The notes below the pieces were generated by a model. It worked only from the letters and a program-made list of their open reading frames with translations, made no database searches and was not told where the DNA came from. From assembly GCA_040758375.1 (NCBI GenBank), contig JBFLWE010000018.1, positions 1 to 64,000 of the forward strand: a stretch of DNA of 64,000 nucleotides, written 5' to 3'. Shown piece by piece: positions 39,401 to 48,919 of this stretch. Made by a program: the position numbers and the translations under genes. The number at the start of each line of letters is the position of its first letter. Within the stretch, counting starts at the first letter, position 1. This stretch comes from CAMLIZ01 sp040758375 (GTDB lineage Bacteria > Pseudomonadota > Gammaproteobacteria > Burkholderiales > Burkholderiaceae_C).

Positions 39401-42400
39401 AGCGACACCTCGGGCGGGCGGCGTTCGCGCGAGCAGGTGGCCAGCATCAGCGTGGTGAGGTCCTGCATCGCATGGATGTCGGCCGGCTCGACGCGCAGCT
39501 CGCGGTGGCGGATGCGCGTGAGCGTGGCCGACATCAGGCGCGCGCGCTGCAGGTGCACGTCCTGCCGGTACTTGTCCACCACGCCGAGCAGGGTGTCGCT
39601 GTCCTGCGCGGCGGCGGTGGCGAAGGTGATCTCCACGCGCGCCTGCGCCGGCACCACCAGCCGCACCGCCAGCGAGGCCACCGGGTCCAGGCCGGTCTCC
39701 AGCAGCCCGTCGGCGCGTGCAGTCTGCGAGGCGCCCGGCCGGGCCTGCGCCACGTGGCCCAGCCGCGGCAGCAGCCGCGCACGGTCGCAGGTGATGCGCA
39801 CGGCGACCGGCTCGATGTCGCTGGTGGCGAGGAAATGGGCGGCCCACAGCGAGGGCTCGCCGTCCAGTCGCGGCCGTCGCTCCAGCAGCACGCCGCGCGG
39901 GTCGGCGGCATGGGCCTGCACGAACAGGTTGGAGAACGCGGGGTGCGATTCATCGGCGCGCTGGCGTGCCAGCGCCACCTCGAACCAGCTCAGCAGGTCG
40001 AAGGCCACGGCTTCCACGGCCAGGTTGTGCAGCTGCACGCGCCGGAACTCGACATCGTCGTCGGGGCTCACCCACACCGCGACGCGCGCCTCCCACTCGT
40101 CGCATTCGGCATCGAACTCCACGCGGTCGTTGTAGAAGCGGGTGCGGTAATGCGCATCGGGGCGCGGGTTGGGCGAGCGCGTGAGCGAATGGAACTCCAC
40201 CTCGTCTTCACGGCGCAGCATCAGCCAGGTGCCATAGGCGTCGCGCAGCGCGTCGTCGCGCCAGCGGCTGACCGCGTGGCCGCGCCAGCGGCTGGCGCCG
40301 GCGCCGCTGGGCCGCAGCGCCACGCTGTACGAGCCGTTGCCCAGCAGCTGCGTGGGCGGCAGGCCGTGCGCCAGGTCGCCCGGGTCGAGGCTGCGCGCGG
40401 CCGACACCGCGGCGCTGTCCTCCGCCAACGGCGGGCGGTAGGGCGGCTCGCCGACCCGGTAGACGATCTCGCGCGGCAGGCGTTCCTGCAGCAGCGGCGC
40501 ATGGGCCTGCGCCAGCGGCGCCAGCGAGAACCAACGCCGCGGCGCGCCGTCGGCCAGCAGGTTGGCCAGCGCCACCAGGCTCATGCCCTGGTGGTGGGCC
40601 ATGAAGGTGGCCACCTGCTGCGGCCGGCCGTCCTCGCGCAGGCGGTTGCGGGTGAAGTCCATCGCCTCGATGAAGCCGCACAGGCCGCGTGCGCCCAGCC
40701 GCTCCAGCCGTTTGAGGTTGGCCACGGCGGCGGCCGGGTCCACCAGCGCGGCCAGCACCGTGGCATAGGGTGCCACCACGCGTTCGTCGGGCGGGGTGCG
40801 GCGCAGCGCCAGGCGCGGCACGCCGAAGGCCGAGTACTGGAACGCGAGGGTGTGGTCCTGCGCGAAGTAGGCGCACTCGGAAACGCCCCACGGCACGCCG
40901 TGCGTGTCTGCGAACTCGCGCTGGGCCTGCACCGCCACTGCGGTGGTGCGTTCCAGCAGCCCGCCGGGCGGCTCGTCCATCACGATGCTGGGCATCAGGT
41001 ACTCGAACATCGAGCCGGACCATGATTGCAGCGTGGGCCGCCCGTTCACGCCCGCGAAGGGCCGGCCCAGCGCGGCCCAGTGCTGGCGCGGCGCGTCGCC
41101 CTTGGCGATGGCCACGAAGCTGGCCAGCCGGGCTTCGGAGGCCAGCAGGTCGTAGTAGGCCCCGTCCAGTGCCGCATCGGCCGGGCGATAGCCGATGTGG
41201 AACAGGCGCCGCTTGGCGTCGTAGAGAAAGCTGAAATCCATTGCGTTGGCCAGGGCGTCGGCGCGCTGGGCCAGGTCGCGCAGCGCCGGTCCCCAGCGGT
41301 CGCGGTCGGCCTCGCGGTCGCGCAGCAGGCTGTCGAGCTGGCGCAGCAGGTCGGCCAGCGGTTGCAGCTCGGGCCGTGCCGGCGCGAAGCCCGCGTCGGG
41401 GGACTGCGCGGCAGGCTGCGTGGCGGCACGCCAGGCGGCCTGGGCGGCGTCGAGCAGCGTGCGCAGCCGCGCCGGGTCGCGCCGCCACAGGGCCCACAGG
41501 TCTTCGTCGAGCAGCGCCCGCAGCGCGGGCTGGTGCAGCAGCTCGGCCAGCGCCGGGTCGCTGCGGTGCTGCAGCCGGCGCGCCGCGGCACGCAGCGCGC
41601 GCCCCATGGCCTCGTGCGGCGCCGGGGTGCTGGCCATCTCGCGGCAGGCCTCGGCCACCGCCCAGAGGTGGCCCGCGAGGTTGCCGCTGTCCACGGTGGA
41701 CACGTAGGCCGGGGTCAGCGTCTGCAGGCTCTGCGTGTCGGTCCAGTTGTAGAAATGGCCGCGAAAACGCGGCAGCTTGTCCAGCGTGTCCAGCGTGTTC
41801 GCCAGGCGCTCCACCGTCTCGGTGGTGCCGATGAAGCCCAGGCGTCGCGCGCACACCACGGCCAGCAGGTACAGCCCGATGTTGGTGGGCGAGGTGCGGT
41901 GCGCCAGCATCGCGCGCGGTTCGGTCTGCAGGTTGTCGGGCGGCAGGTGGTGGTCCTGCGGGCCCACGGCCAGCTCGAACAGCCGCCAGGTGTCGCGCGC
42001 CACGTCGTGCAGGTAGCCCGCGTCGGCGTCGGACAGCGGCGGCCGGCGCCGCAGCCGCGCGAAGGGCTGGCTGGCCAGCCATACCGCGCAGGGCGTGAGC
42101 AGCCACAGCAGACCGGTCGCGACCAGCCAGGCCGAGCCCGAGCCGCGTGCGAGCAGGCCGCAGACCAGCCACAGTGCCGCCGCCGCGCTCGTGGGTGCAT
42201 GGTGGCGCAGCAGCGCCGGCAGGTCGCGCGGCGCACGAGCCTCGGCCTGGGCGGCGGTGGTCCATTGCAGCAAGTGGCGGCGGCTCACGCCCAGGCGCCA
42301 CAGCGCACGCGCGATCGCGTCCAGCCGCAGCAGCGTGTCGTGCATCAGGCAGGCGCAGCGCCACAGTGCGGCGAGCAGGCCGGCGGCGATCTGCCGGCCC

Positions 42401-44997
42401 GCCTGGCGCAGCAGGTGCTGGCCGGCGGCGTCGGAGCGGCCGGGCACCAGGCAGGCCAGGCCACCGAGCAGGGGCCCCAGCGCAAAGGCCGCGAACACCA
42501 GCGCTGCCGCGCGCAGCGGCGTCACCGTCTCCAGCGCGAAACTCATCCACAGCAGCGCCACGCACGCCGGCGCCAGCAGCGAGCGACGCAGGTTGTCCAG
42601 CATCTTCCACAGGTTGAGCGCGCCCACGCGGCCGTGCAGCGCAGCGCCGAGGAAGGGCAGCAGCTGCCAGTCGCCGCGCGTCCAGCGGTGCTGGCGCGAG
42701 GCATCCGCGTCGGGGTGCAGCGGCTGGGGCTCCAGCAGCGCCACGTCGGAGAGATAGGCGCAGCGCGCCCAGATGCCTTCGAAGAGGTCGTGGCTCAGCA
42801 GCCGGCCCTCGGGCACGCGGCCTTGCAGCGCGGCATGGAAGGCGTGCACGTGGAGCAGGCCCTTGCCGGCGAAACTGCCCTCGCCGAACACGTCCTGATA
42901 GACCTCCGAGCTGCCGCTGCTGTAGGCGTCGAGCCCCCAGTGGCTGCTGCTGTGCAGCCAGGCGAAGGGCGTGGCGGCGCCGCCTTGCGGTATCGGCGCA
43001 GCGATGCGCGGCTGCAGCACGCCGTAGCCGGCGACCACGCGGCGCGTGTGGGGATCCAGGCGCGGGGCGTTCAGCGGATGCGCAGCCACCGCGACGAGCT
43101 GGCGCAGCGTGCCGGGCGGCATGCGGGTGTCGGCGTCGAGCGTCACGACGTAGGCCACGCCGGGCATGATGCGGCTGGCCTCGCCCAGGTCGATGAAAGG
43201 CGAGGCCGAAGCGCCGGCGAGGTGGGCCACCAGCTGCTCGAGCTTGCCGCGCTTGCGCTCCCAGCCGATCCAGGCGTGCTCGCTGTCGCTCCAGCTGCGC
43301 TCGCGGTGCAGCAGCAGGAAGCGCGGGCCCGGCGCGTCATCGGACGCCGGGTGACGGGCATTGAGCGCGCCGATCGCGGCCTGGGCGGCGTCGAGCACGA
43401 GCTTGTCGCGCGCGGCCTGCCGCTCGGCGGCGTCGGCCCAGTCGGACAGCAGCGCGAACTGCACCTGCTGCTCGCGATTGGCCAGCCACGCCTGCTCGAG
43501 CCGGTGGGCCAGTTCTTGCACGGCCTCGGTGTCGTGCAGGATGCACGGCACCACCACCAGCGTGCGCTGCTCCGGCTGCAGCCCCTGTTCCAGCCCCAGC
43601 CGCGGCAGCCGGTGCACCGGCACCGACTCGGCGAGCAGCCGATGCAGCAGCGCGAGCACGCATTCGGAGGCGGGAAATGCCAGCAGCGCCACGGTGAGCA
43701 GCTCGGCCCAGGGGACCAGCGCCTCGCCGGCCAGCGCCGCCTGCATCAGCAGCACGGTGCCGAGCACCACACTGCCGATGTACAGGGCCCAGCGGTTGCG
43801 GCGCAGGAAGTCGCCGCGCGCGGAGGCAATGCCGAGTTCGGCGGCCAGCACGGACCGGCCGGGCCCGATGAGGAAGTGGGCCGGCCCCAGCGCGCGCAGG
43901 CCCTCGTCGGCTTCCGCCAGGCGCAGCGCGGCATCGGCCACGTCCACCTCGCTGCGGCGCGAGTCCTGTGCGAGTCGTTCGATCGCATGGGTGCACTGGT
44001 CGCGCGTGAGCTCGCTGCTGGCGCAGAACGCCGGCGACTGGCGCAGCCGCCCCAGCACCGGGCTCACCGCATCGACCAGCGCGCTCCATTCCAGGTTGTT
44101 GATCGCGCGCAGCGCGTTCACTGCATGGCTGACGCTCACGTTGTTGGCCGCCTGCTGCGCCTGCACCTCGGCCAGCTGCGCCGCGCCGTCGGGCACCCGC
44201 TCATGCAGCCAGCCAGCCCAGTCGGGCGGCTCGCTGGCCAGCGGCTCGTGCAGCAGGCGCTGGTGCATCTGCGCCAGGAAGGCCAGCTGCACGCCGCGGC
44301 GCTCGAGGTCCGCGCAGATCGCGTTCAGCGCGTTTTCGTCGATGGCCTCGGGGTGGTCGCAGCAGCTGTTGGCCAGCTCGCGCGCGGCCTTGTTGGCGGC
44401 CACGGTTTCGGCCAGCCGCGCCAGGTTTTCGACCAGCACCACGCGCAGCGTCGTCGGCAGCGCCCACAGCTCGCCCAGCGTGAGCACGTCCACCTCCTGG
44501 TACGCCTGCAGGAAATGCTGCAGCAGCTGCGCATCGAAGCTGGAGTCGGTGTGCGCGACGAAGGCCCACGCGATGCCGTAGATGCGCGGCAGCCCGGCCA
44601 GCGGCTCGCTGCGCAGCTTGGGCAGGTGGGCGTAGTAGTGCGGCGGCATCCCGGTGCGGATTTCCGGGATCTGCGCCTCGATGAGGTGAAAGTTGTCCAG
44701 CAGCCATTCGGCTGCGGGGCTCAAAGCGTCGCCCTGGCTGCCCAGCGTCTCGAGGTAGGCGCGCACGCGCTTGAGCAGCGCCAGGTTGTCCTGCAGGCGC
44801 GGGAAGAACGGCGGCGTGTGCTTGCGGCGCCGGCCGTGGCGACGCTCGACCGGCTGCGCCTGTGCCAGGCTGATGCCGTGCTGGTGAAACCGCTCCTGGC
44901 CGAACAGCACCGCGCGCAGCGGCGGCGGCAAGGGCCCGCTGTGCGGATCAAGAAAAGCCCGGGCCTGGGGGCGCAGGCCAGGCGCAGCCGGCAGCAT
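36478..44997 (-). CDS. ndvB: cyclic beta-1,2-glucan synthase
   Basis: 2839 residues, the typical giant size of NdvB/ChvB. Start PLRAVLFGQERFHQHGISLA fits the family. Membrane helices begin at about residue 400 (WALYIGSVVLGTVLLMQ). The GT84 domain has DAD at about 621 (VTLDADTRMPPG) and HRWTRGDWQLL. A middle glucoamylase-like domain (about 1000-1560, FYNWTDTQSLQTLTPAYVST) corresponds to the cyclisation module. The C-terminal GH94 domain carries GTGDWNDGMN with its acid at about 2504-2507 and trims chain length. It polymerises UDP-glucose across the inner membrane into osmoregulated periplasmic glucan. Confidence 0.95.
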   Translation of the reverse strand: MLPAAPGLRPQARAFLDPHSGPLPPPLRAVLFGQERFHQHGISLAQAQPVERRHGRRRKHTPPFFPRLQDNLALLKRVRAYLETLGSQGDALSPAAEWLLDNFHLIEAQIPEIRTGMPPHYYAHLPKLRSEPLAGLPRIYGIAWAFVAHTDSSFDAQLLQHFLQAYQEVDVLTLGELWALPTTLRVVLVENLARLAETVAANKAARELANSCCDHPEAIDENALNAICADLERRGVQLAFLAQMHQRLLHEPLASEPPDWAGWLHERVPDGAAQLAEVQAQQAANNVSVSHAVNALRAINNLEWSALVDAVSPVLGRLRQSPAFCASSELTRDQCTHAIERLAQDSRRSEVDVADAALRLAEADEGLRALGPAHFLIGPGRSVLAAELGIASARGDFLRRNRWALYIGSVVLGTVLLMQAALAGEALVPWAELLTVALLAFPASECVLALLHRLLAESVPVHRLPRLGLEQGLQPEQRTLVVVPCILHDTEAVQELAHRLEQAWLANREQQVQFALLSDWADAAERQAARDKLVLDAAQAAIGALNARHPASDDAPGPRFLLLHRERSWSDSEHAWIGWERKRGKLEQLVAHLAGASASPFIDLGEASRIMPGVAYVVTLDADTRMPPGTLRQLVAVAAHPLNAPRLDPHTRRVVAGYGVLQPRIAAPIPQGGAATPFAWLHSSSHWGLDAYSSGSSEVYQDVFGEGSFAGKGLLHVHAFHAALQGRVPEGRLLSHDLFEGIWARCAYLSDVALLEPQPLHPDADASRQHRWTRGDWQLLPFLGAALHGRVGALNLWKMLDNLRRSLLAPACVALLWMSFALETVTPLRAAALVFAAFALGPLLGGLACLVPGRSDAAGQHLLRQAGRQIAAGLLAALWRCACLMHDTLLRLDAIARALWRLGVSRRHLLQWTTAAQAEARAPRDLPALLRHHAPTSAAAALWLVCGLLARGSGSAWLVATGLLWLLTPCAVWLASQPFARLRRRPPLSDADAGYLHDVARDTWRLFELAVGPQDHHLPPDNLQTEPRAMLAHRTSPTNIGLYLLAVVCARRLGFIGTTETVERLANTLDTLDKLPRFRGHFYNWTDTQSLQTLTPAYVSTVDSGNLAGHLWAVAEACREMASTPAPHEAMGRALRAAARRLQHRSDPALAELLHQPALRALLDEDLWALWRRDPARLRTLLDAAQAAWRAATQPAAQSPDAGFAPARPELQPLADLLRQLDSLLRDREADRDRWGPALRDLAQRADALANAMDFSFLYDAKRRLFHIGYRPADAALDGAYYDLLASEARLASFVAIAKGDAPRQHWAALGRPFAGVNGRPTLQSWSGSMFEYLMPSIVMDEPPGGLLERTTAVAVQAQREFADTHGVPWGVSECAYFAQDHTLAFQYSAFGVPRLALRRTPPDERVVAPYATVLAALVDPAAAVANLKRLERLGARGLCGFIEAMDFTRNRLREDGRPQQVATFMAHHQGMSLVALANLLADGAPRRWFSLAPLAQAHAPLLQERLPREIVYRVGEPPYRPPLAEDSAAVSAARSLDPGDLAHGLPPTQLLGNGSYSVALRPSGAGASRWRGHAVSRWRDDALRDAYGTWLMLRREDEVEFHSLTRSPNPRPDAHYRTRFYNDRVEFDAECDEWEARVAVWVSPDDDVEFRRVQLHNLAVEAVAFDLLSWFEVALARQRADESHPAFSNLFVQAHAADPRGVLLERRPRLDGEPSLWAAHFLATSDIEPVAVRITCDRARLLPRLGHVAQARPGASQTARADGLLETGLDPVASLAVRLVVPAQARVEITFATAAAQDSDTLLGVVDKYRQDVHLQRARLMSATLTRIRHRELRVEPADIHAMQDLTTLMLATCSRERRPPEVSLDRRVLWRFGISGDLPLLLVRINTALGLAAVQALLTAQRLWENAGLPCDLVVLNGEPPSYLTPLQDHIHTMRLALGAPAAQQPDKGGVHVLKLAEVTPAEIAALQAYARADLLADGRPLARLLAQALSVGEPPSRTAAMAARGDEAPLLPDRRQRAAIAEAPSPDEVAPNRFSEDGREFEIQVDSLRVTPRPWVNVLANPQFGCIVSESGSGFTWARNSRMNQLTGWSNDPLLDPPSEHFLVQDLATRELWGLLPTLDRNGVQGYRVTHTQGESRFAHERPGLGIELRIAVHPREPAKLLQVKLHNTGLHERMLRLVGMVEWVLGAQRGDRMTVATEFVPEVQAVLARQLEHQGGFGRGTAFLMLAGATAQQWTCARDEFFDSLGRLHLPRALGGASGMGLDPCGALDACVLLPPGASFECHWVLGYGDDRGAALALAERLRAPGALQGSVDRAVQAWDRRLRALTVRTPDPLFDAMVNRWLPYQTVACRLWAKAGFYQAGGATGFRDQLQDAMALVYSEPEALRAQILLHASRQFREGDVQHWWHSPTGAGVRTRFSDDLLWLPYAMQHYLAVTGERSLLDDEAPFLEGEPVPEDREDVYAVPALSEQRASLYEHGARAIDRALGFGVHGLPLMGTGDWNDGMNRVGHEGKGESVWLGWFLLMILRAWQPLAHERGDEAHESLWAEAQQGLETALRKHGWDGSWYRRAYFDNGHPLGSHLNAECKIDLIAQAWSVFASPPGDDHARQAMECADARLVDRRVGVIRLLDPPLQHQADNAGYIQAYPPGVRENGGQYNHAAVWALMAQAQLGRADRVAEYFNLLSPAHRARTPAAQRRYRIEPYVMPGDVYSVAPYEGRGGWSWYTGSAAWLYRAAIESMMGLVLRADRLCFRPCLPPDWPQAELTLRLRGRVIKARLQVGAAAAAPPAPEARQLAVGEWVALDSLPEETVLIVNVPAVPPSPSEPLAAPAAVEA

Positions 44998-45000
44998 GCG

Positions 45001-45234
45001 TCAGCGCATCAGCACCCACACGCCACCGGCCAGCCCGAGGGCCGCAGCCACCGAGGTCACGTGGGTGACGGTAAAAGCGCGCATGCGTGACAGCAGGCTC
45101 TGCCACCGGGCCCACCGGCCCTGGCTGCCCACGCAGCGCTGCAGCTGGTCGGCGAGCAGCCGAAGATCGTCCTCGATGCAGGCGCCGGCATCGCGGCCCG
45201 CAGGGCCTGGCGCACGGATGCTGGTTGACGTCAT
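45001..45234 (-). CDS. 77-residue single-span membrane protein upstream of ndvB
   Basis: The ATG at 45234 follows a strong CAGGAGG site. The product has an acidic/helical first part (CIEDDLRLLADQLQRCVGSQ) and one C-terminal membrane helix (SVAAALGLAGGVWVLM) ending in Arg, a layout like ElaB/DUF883-type tail-anchored proteins, though I do not recognise the family. It ends three bases before ndvB and is certainly co-transcribed with it. A role in placing or regulating the glucan synthase is possible but unproven. Confidence 0.75.
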   Translation of the reverse strand: MTSTSIRAPGPAGRDAGACIEDDLRLLADQLQRCVGSQGRWARWQSLLSRMRAFTVTHVTSVAAALGLAGGVWVLMR

Positions 45235-45288
45235 GGAACCTCCTGGGTTTGTGTTGGGCAATCGCCGTTCCCGCTGGCCCAACTTTTC

Positions 45289-45318
45289 AATCTAGGAGGT
45301 GGCGCCGTCTTGCGCCAA
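45289..45318 (-). promoter_or_regulatory. candidate sigma70 promoter of the ndvB operon
   Basis: Minus strand: TTGGCG (45318-45313), 18 bases, then TAGATT (45294-45289). The spacer holds a hairpin GGCGC-N6-GCGCC (45301-45316) that could bind a regulator. The start would be near 45282, giving a leader of about 48 bases before the small membrane protein. Confidence 0.45.
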
Positions 45319-45378
45319 TCAGCCTTTGCTGAATCGCCTGTAGGAACTTGCTGGCGCAGGCTATCGGTGCGACCGGCT

Positions 45379-47982
45379 TCAGACCGGCGCCGCCACGTCC
45401 AGCAGCTCGCTTTCGATCTGCAACTGGGTCTTGCCGTCCTGCAGCGCCGCGCCATCGACCAAGAAGGTGTCTTCCACCCGCTCGCCCAGCGTGCTCACCT
45501 TGGCGAGCTGCAGGTTGATGTGGTGCCGCGCCAGCACGCGGGCGATGCCGTAGAGCAGGCCCGAGCGGTCGCTGGTGCTCACGCTCAGGAGCCAGCGCTG
45601 GCCGCGCTCATCAGGCCGCAGTGAGACGCGCGGCGTCACCGGGAACGAGCGCACGCGGCGCGACACGCGGCCGCGGCTGGGCTCGGGCAGGGGGCCTTGT
45701 GCCGCCAGCGTGGCGGCGAGCTGGGTTTCCACCAGTGAAATGATGTCGCGGTAGCTGCCGGCGTTGCCGGGGTCGATTTGCGGGCTCACCACCTGGAAGG
45801 TGTCGAGCGCGAAGCCGGCGCGGGTGGTGTGGATGCGCGCATCGAGGATGCTGAAGCCGGCGTGGTCGAAATAGCCGCAGATGCGCGCGAACAGGTCGGG
45901 CTGGTCCGGCGCATACACCAGCACCTGCAGGCCGTCGCCCACCGGCGACAGACGGGCGCGCACCACGGGCTTGTCGGTCTTGACGTGGCGCCACAGCGAG
46001 CGCGCATGCCAGGCGATGTCGGCCGCGTCGTGGCGCACGAAGTAGCTCACCTCCAGCGTCTCCCACAGCGGCTTCTCGGTGCCGGGCAGGGCGGAGCGCA
46101 GGTTGAGCATCGACCGCGCCTCGGCCTTGCGGGCCTCGATCTCGGCGTCCATGTTGGGCTTGCCGCCGCCCAAGGCGCGCAGCGTGAGCCGGTACAGGTC
46201 TTCCAGCAGCTTGCCCTTCCACGCGTTCCACACCTTGGGGCTGGTGCCGCGGATGTCGGCCACGGTGAGCAGGTACAGCGCGGTGAGCGTGCGCTCGTCG
46301 CCCACCAGCCGCGCGAACTTGGCCACCACCTCGGGGTCGCTCAGGTCTTCCTTCTGCGCCACGCGCGACATCGTGAGGTGGTGCCTGACCAGGAACTCCA
46401 CCAGCTGCGCATCGGCCTTTTCCAGGCCGTGCTCACGGCAGAAGCGCCGCGCCTCCACCGCGCCCAGCTCGGAGTGGTCGCCGCCGCGGCCCTTGGCCAC
46501 GTCGTGGAACAGCGCGGCGATGTACAGCACCCAGGGCCGGTCGAACTGGGCCGCGAGCTGCGAGCAGAAGGGGTACTCGTGCGCGTGCTCGGGGATGAAG
46601 AAGCGGCGCACGTTGCGCAGCACCATCAGGATGTGCTGGTCCACCGTGTACACGTGGAACAGGTCGTGCTGCATCTGGCCCACGATGCGGCGGAACACCC
46701 AGAGGTAGCGGCCCAGCACCGAGGTCTGGTTCATCAGCCGGAAGGCATGGGTCTGGCCCTCGGGCTGGCACAGGATCTCCATGAACTGCGCGCGGTTCAC
46801 CGGGTCGCGCCGGAACTTGCCGTCCATCACCCGGCGCGCGTTGTACAGCGCGCGCAGCGTGCGCGCCGACAGGCCCTTGATGCCGGGCGTCTTCTGGTAG
46901 ATCAGGAAGGTCTCGAGGATCGCGTGCGGCTCGCGCACGTACAAGTCGTCGTCGGCCGCTTCCAGCATGCCGGCGCGGTCGAAGAAGCGTGCGTTCAGCG
47001 GCCGCATCGCGGCGTTGACCGAACCGCCGATGGCGTCTTCCAGGCCCAGCACCAGGATCTGGTTGAGCTGCGCCACCGCCTTGGCCGCCCAGTAGTAGCG
47101 CCGCATCAGCAGCTCGGAGGCGCGGTGCGCCTTGGTGGACTGGTAGCCGAAGCTCTCGGCCACGGCGGTCTGCAGGTCGAACACCAGCCGGTCCTCGCGC
47201 CGGCCGGCCACTATGTGCAGCCGCGCGCGGATGAGCTTGAGCAGCCCCTCGTTGCGCTGCAGCTGCTTCACCTCGAACGGCGTGATCAGGCCGTTCTTGC
47301 ACAGCTCGCGCCAGGTGTGGCCCAGGCCCGCCGCGCGCGCGACCCACACCACCACCTGCAGGTCGCGCAGGCCGCCGGGGCTTTCCTTGCAGTTGGGCTC
47401 CAGCGAGTAGGGCGTGTCCTCGTACTTCACGTGGCGCTGCCGCATCTCGAGCGTCTTGGCGCGCAGGAAGGCCTTGGGGTCCACCACCGCGGCGGTGGCC
47501 TTGCGGAAGCGCTGGAACAGCTTGCGCTCGCCGCGCAGGAAGCGGGCTTCGAGCATCGCGGTCTGCACGGTGACATCGCGCTGTGCTTCGGCAACGCACT
47601 CGGCGACCGTGCGCACCGAAGAGCCGATCTCGAGGCCGATGTCCCAGCAGGCGGTGATGAAGGCCTCGATGGCGGCGTTGTGGTGCGAGGAGCTGTCGTC
47701 GGGCAGCAGCAACAGCACGTCGACGTCGGAATACGGGAACAGCTCACCGCGGCCATAGCCGCCCACGGCCAGCAGCGCGGCGCTGGGGGGCATGCCGGCC
47801 TGCTGCCACAGCTGGGCCAGCGTGGCGTCGACGTGTTTGGCCAGGCTTCTTGTGAGCGTGGTCGCCGCGGCTGCGCTGGCGCGTGAGCTGCGGAATCGCT
47901 CGATCAGCGCGCTTTTGCCTTCGCGGAATTGCTGGCGCAGGGTGCCGACGGCTTGCGCCGGCGGGTCGGGCTGGGCCGACAT
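45379..47982 (-). CDS. glnD: [protein-PII] uridylyltransferase / uridylyl-removing enzyme
   Basis: 867 residues. Nucleotidyltransferase motif GGYGRGELFPYSDVDVLLLL at 74-93. The HD domain includes LYIAALFHDVAKGRGGDHSELG. Two C-terminal ACT domains bind glutamine (VYAPDQPDLFARICGYFDHAG and STSDRSGLLYGIARVLARHH). It uridylylates PII when glutamine is low and reverses this when it is high. It lies 20 bases after map on the same strand, the standard betaproteobacterial pairing. Confidence 0.96.
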   Translation of the reverse strand: MSAQPDPPAQAVGTLRQQFREGKSALIERFRSSRASAAAATTLTRSLAKHVDATLAQLWQQAGMPPSAALLAVGGYGRGELFPYSDVDVLLLLPDDSSSHHNAAIEAFITACWDIGLEIGSSVRTVAECVAEAQRDVTVQTAMLEARFLRGERKLFQRFRKATAAVVDPKAFLRAKTLEMRQRHVKYEDTPYSLEPNCKESPGGLRDLQVVVWVARAAGLGHTWRELCKNGLITPFEVKQLQRNEGLLKLIRARLHIVAGRREDRLVFDLQTAVAESFGYQSTKAHRASELLMRRYYWAAKAVAQLNQILVLGLEDAIGGSVNAAMRPLNARFFDRAGMLEAADDDLYVREPHAILETFLIYQKTPGIKGLSARTLRALYNARRVMDGKFRRDPVNRAQFMEILCQPEGQTHAFRLMNQTSVLGRYLWVFRRIVGQMQHDLFHVYTVDQHILMVLRNVRRFFIPEHAHEYPFCSQLAAQFDRPWVLYIAALFHDVAKGRGGDHSELGAVEARRFCREHGLEKADAQLVEFLVRHHLTMSRVAQKEDLSDPEVVAKFARLVGDERTLTALYLLTVADIRGTSPKVWNAWKGKLLEDLYRLTLRALGGGKPNMDAEIEARKAEARSMLNLRSALPGTEKPLWETLEVSYFVRHDAADIAWHARSLWRHVKTDKPVVRARLSPVGDGLQVLVYAPDQPDLFARICGYFDHAGFSILDARIHTTRAGFALDTFQVVSPQIDPGNAGSYRDIISLVETQLAATLAAQGPLPEPSRGRVSRRVRSFPVTPRVSLRPDERGQRWLLSVSTSDRSGLLYGIARVLARHHINLQLAKVSTLGERVEDTFLVDGAALQDGKTQLQIESELLDVAAPV

Positions 47983-48002
47983 GGGGTGATGCGCAGTGAA
48001 GC

Positions 48003-48821
48003 CTACGCGGCGGTGGCCGGCGCTTTCACGAACTCGGGCACTGCCGGGCTGCCGGCCGACAGCGTGAGCACCTCATACCCGGTCTCGGTGACGGCCACCG
48101 TGTGTTCCCACTGCGCCGACAAGGACCGGTCCTTGGTGACGATGGTCCATCCATCGCCCATCTCGCGGATCTCGCGCCGCCCGGCGTTGACCATCGGCTC
48201 GATGGTGAACACCATGCCCGGCACCAGCTCTTCCAGCGTGCCGGGCCGGCCGTAGTGGAGCACCTGCGGCTCCTCGTGGAACTTCTTGCCGATGCCGTGG
48301 CCGCAGAACTCGCGCACCACCGAGTAACCCTGGGACTCCACGAACATCTGGATCGCATGGCCGATGTCACCCAGGCGGATGCCGGGCTTGACCTTCACGA
48401 TGCCCCGCCACATGGCCTCGTAGGTGATGCTGCACAGGCGCTTGGCGGCGATGGAGCCCTCGCCCACCACGAACATGCGGCTGGTGTCACCGTGCCAGCC
48501 GTCCTTGATGACGGTGACGTCGATGTTGACGATGTCGCCGTTCTTCAGCGGCCGGTCGTTGGGAATGCCGTGGCACACCTGGTGGTTGATCGAGGTGCAG
48601 ATCGACTTGGGGTAGGGCGTGTAGCCCGGCGGCGCGTAGTTCAGCGGCGCGGGCACGGCGCCCTGCACGTTCACGATGTGGTCGTGGGCCAGCTTGTCGA
48701 GCTGGTCGGTGGTGACCCCGGGCTTGACGTGCGGGGTCAGCATGTCCAGTACTTCAGAGGCCAGGCGGCCGGCCACGCGCATGCCTTCGAGGTCGGCAGC
48801 GGTCTTGATCGTGATGCTCAT
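48003..48821 (-). CDS. map: methionine aminopeptidase, type I
   Basis: 272 residues. Metal ligands are seen in VNIDVTVIKDGWHGDTSRMF (two Asp), CGHGIGKKFHEEPQVLHYG (His), GMVFTIEPMV (Glu) and SAQWEHTVAVTETG (Glu/His region). It removes the initiator methionine from new proteins. It is first in the map-glnD unit and divergent from purL. Confidence 0.96.
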   Translation of the reverse strand: MSITIKTAADLEGMRVAGRLASEVLDMLTPHVKPGVTTDQLDKLAHDHIVNVQGAVPAPLNYAPPGYTPYPKSICTSINHQVCHGIPNDRPLKNGDIVNIDVTVIKDGWHGDTSRMFVVGEGSIAAKRLCSITYEAMWRGIVKVKPGIRLGDIGHAIQMFVESQGYSVVREFCGHGIGKKFHEEPQVLHYGRPGTLEELVPGMVFTIEPMVNAGRREIREMGDGWTIVTKDRSLSAQWEHTVAVTETGYEVLTLSAGSPAVPEFVKAPATAA

Positions 48822-48847
48822 GGGGCGCCATTATTCCATCCGGGCCG

Positions 48848-48853
48848 TAAAAT
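48848..48853 (+). promoter_or_regulatory. candidate -10 element for purL
   Basis: TAAAAT, five of six bases of the sigma70 -10 consensus, lies 67 bases before the purL ATG in an AT-richer patch of the map-purL divergent spacer. No good -35 is seen at the proper distance. No purine riboswitch or PurR-box was recognised. Confidence 0.35.
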
Positions 48854-48919
48854 CGCGGGTTTTCCAGGGGGGCGCCCCTGCTGGCGACTCCTGAATCCTC
48901 CACACCCCCCGCGCACCGC

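Noticed and set aside
41026..45090. 1354-codon plus-strand open frame opposite ndvB
   Set aside because: No family features; it is a shadow of the glucan synthase gene.
48822..48919. Purine riboswitch ahead of purL
   Set aside because: The 98-base divergent spacer is too short and shows no purine aptamer core.
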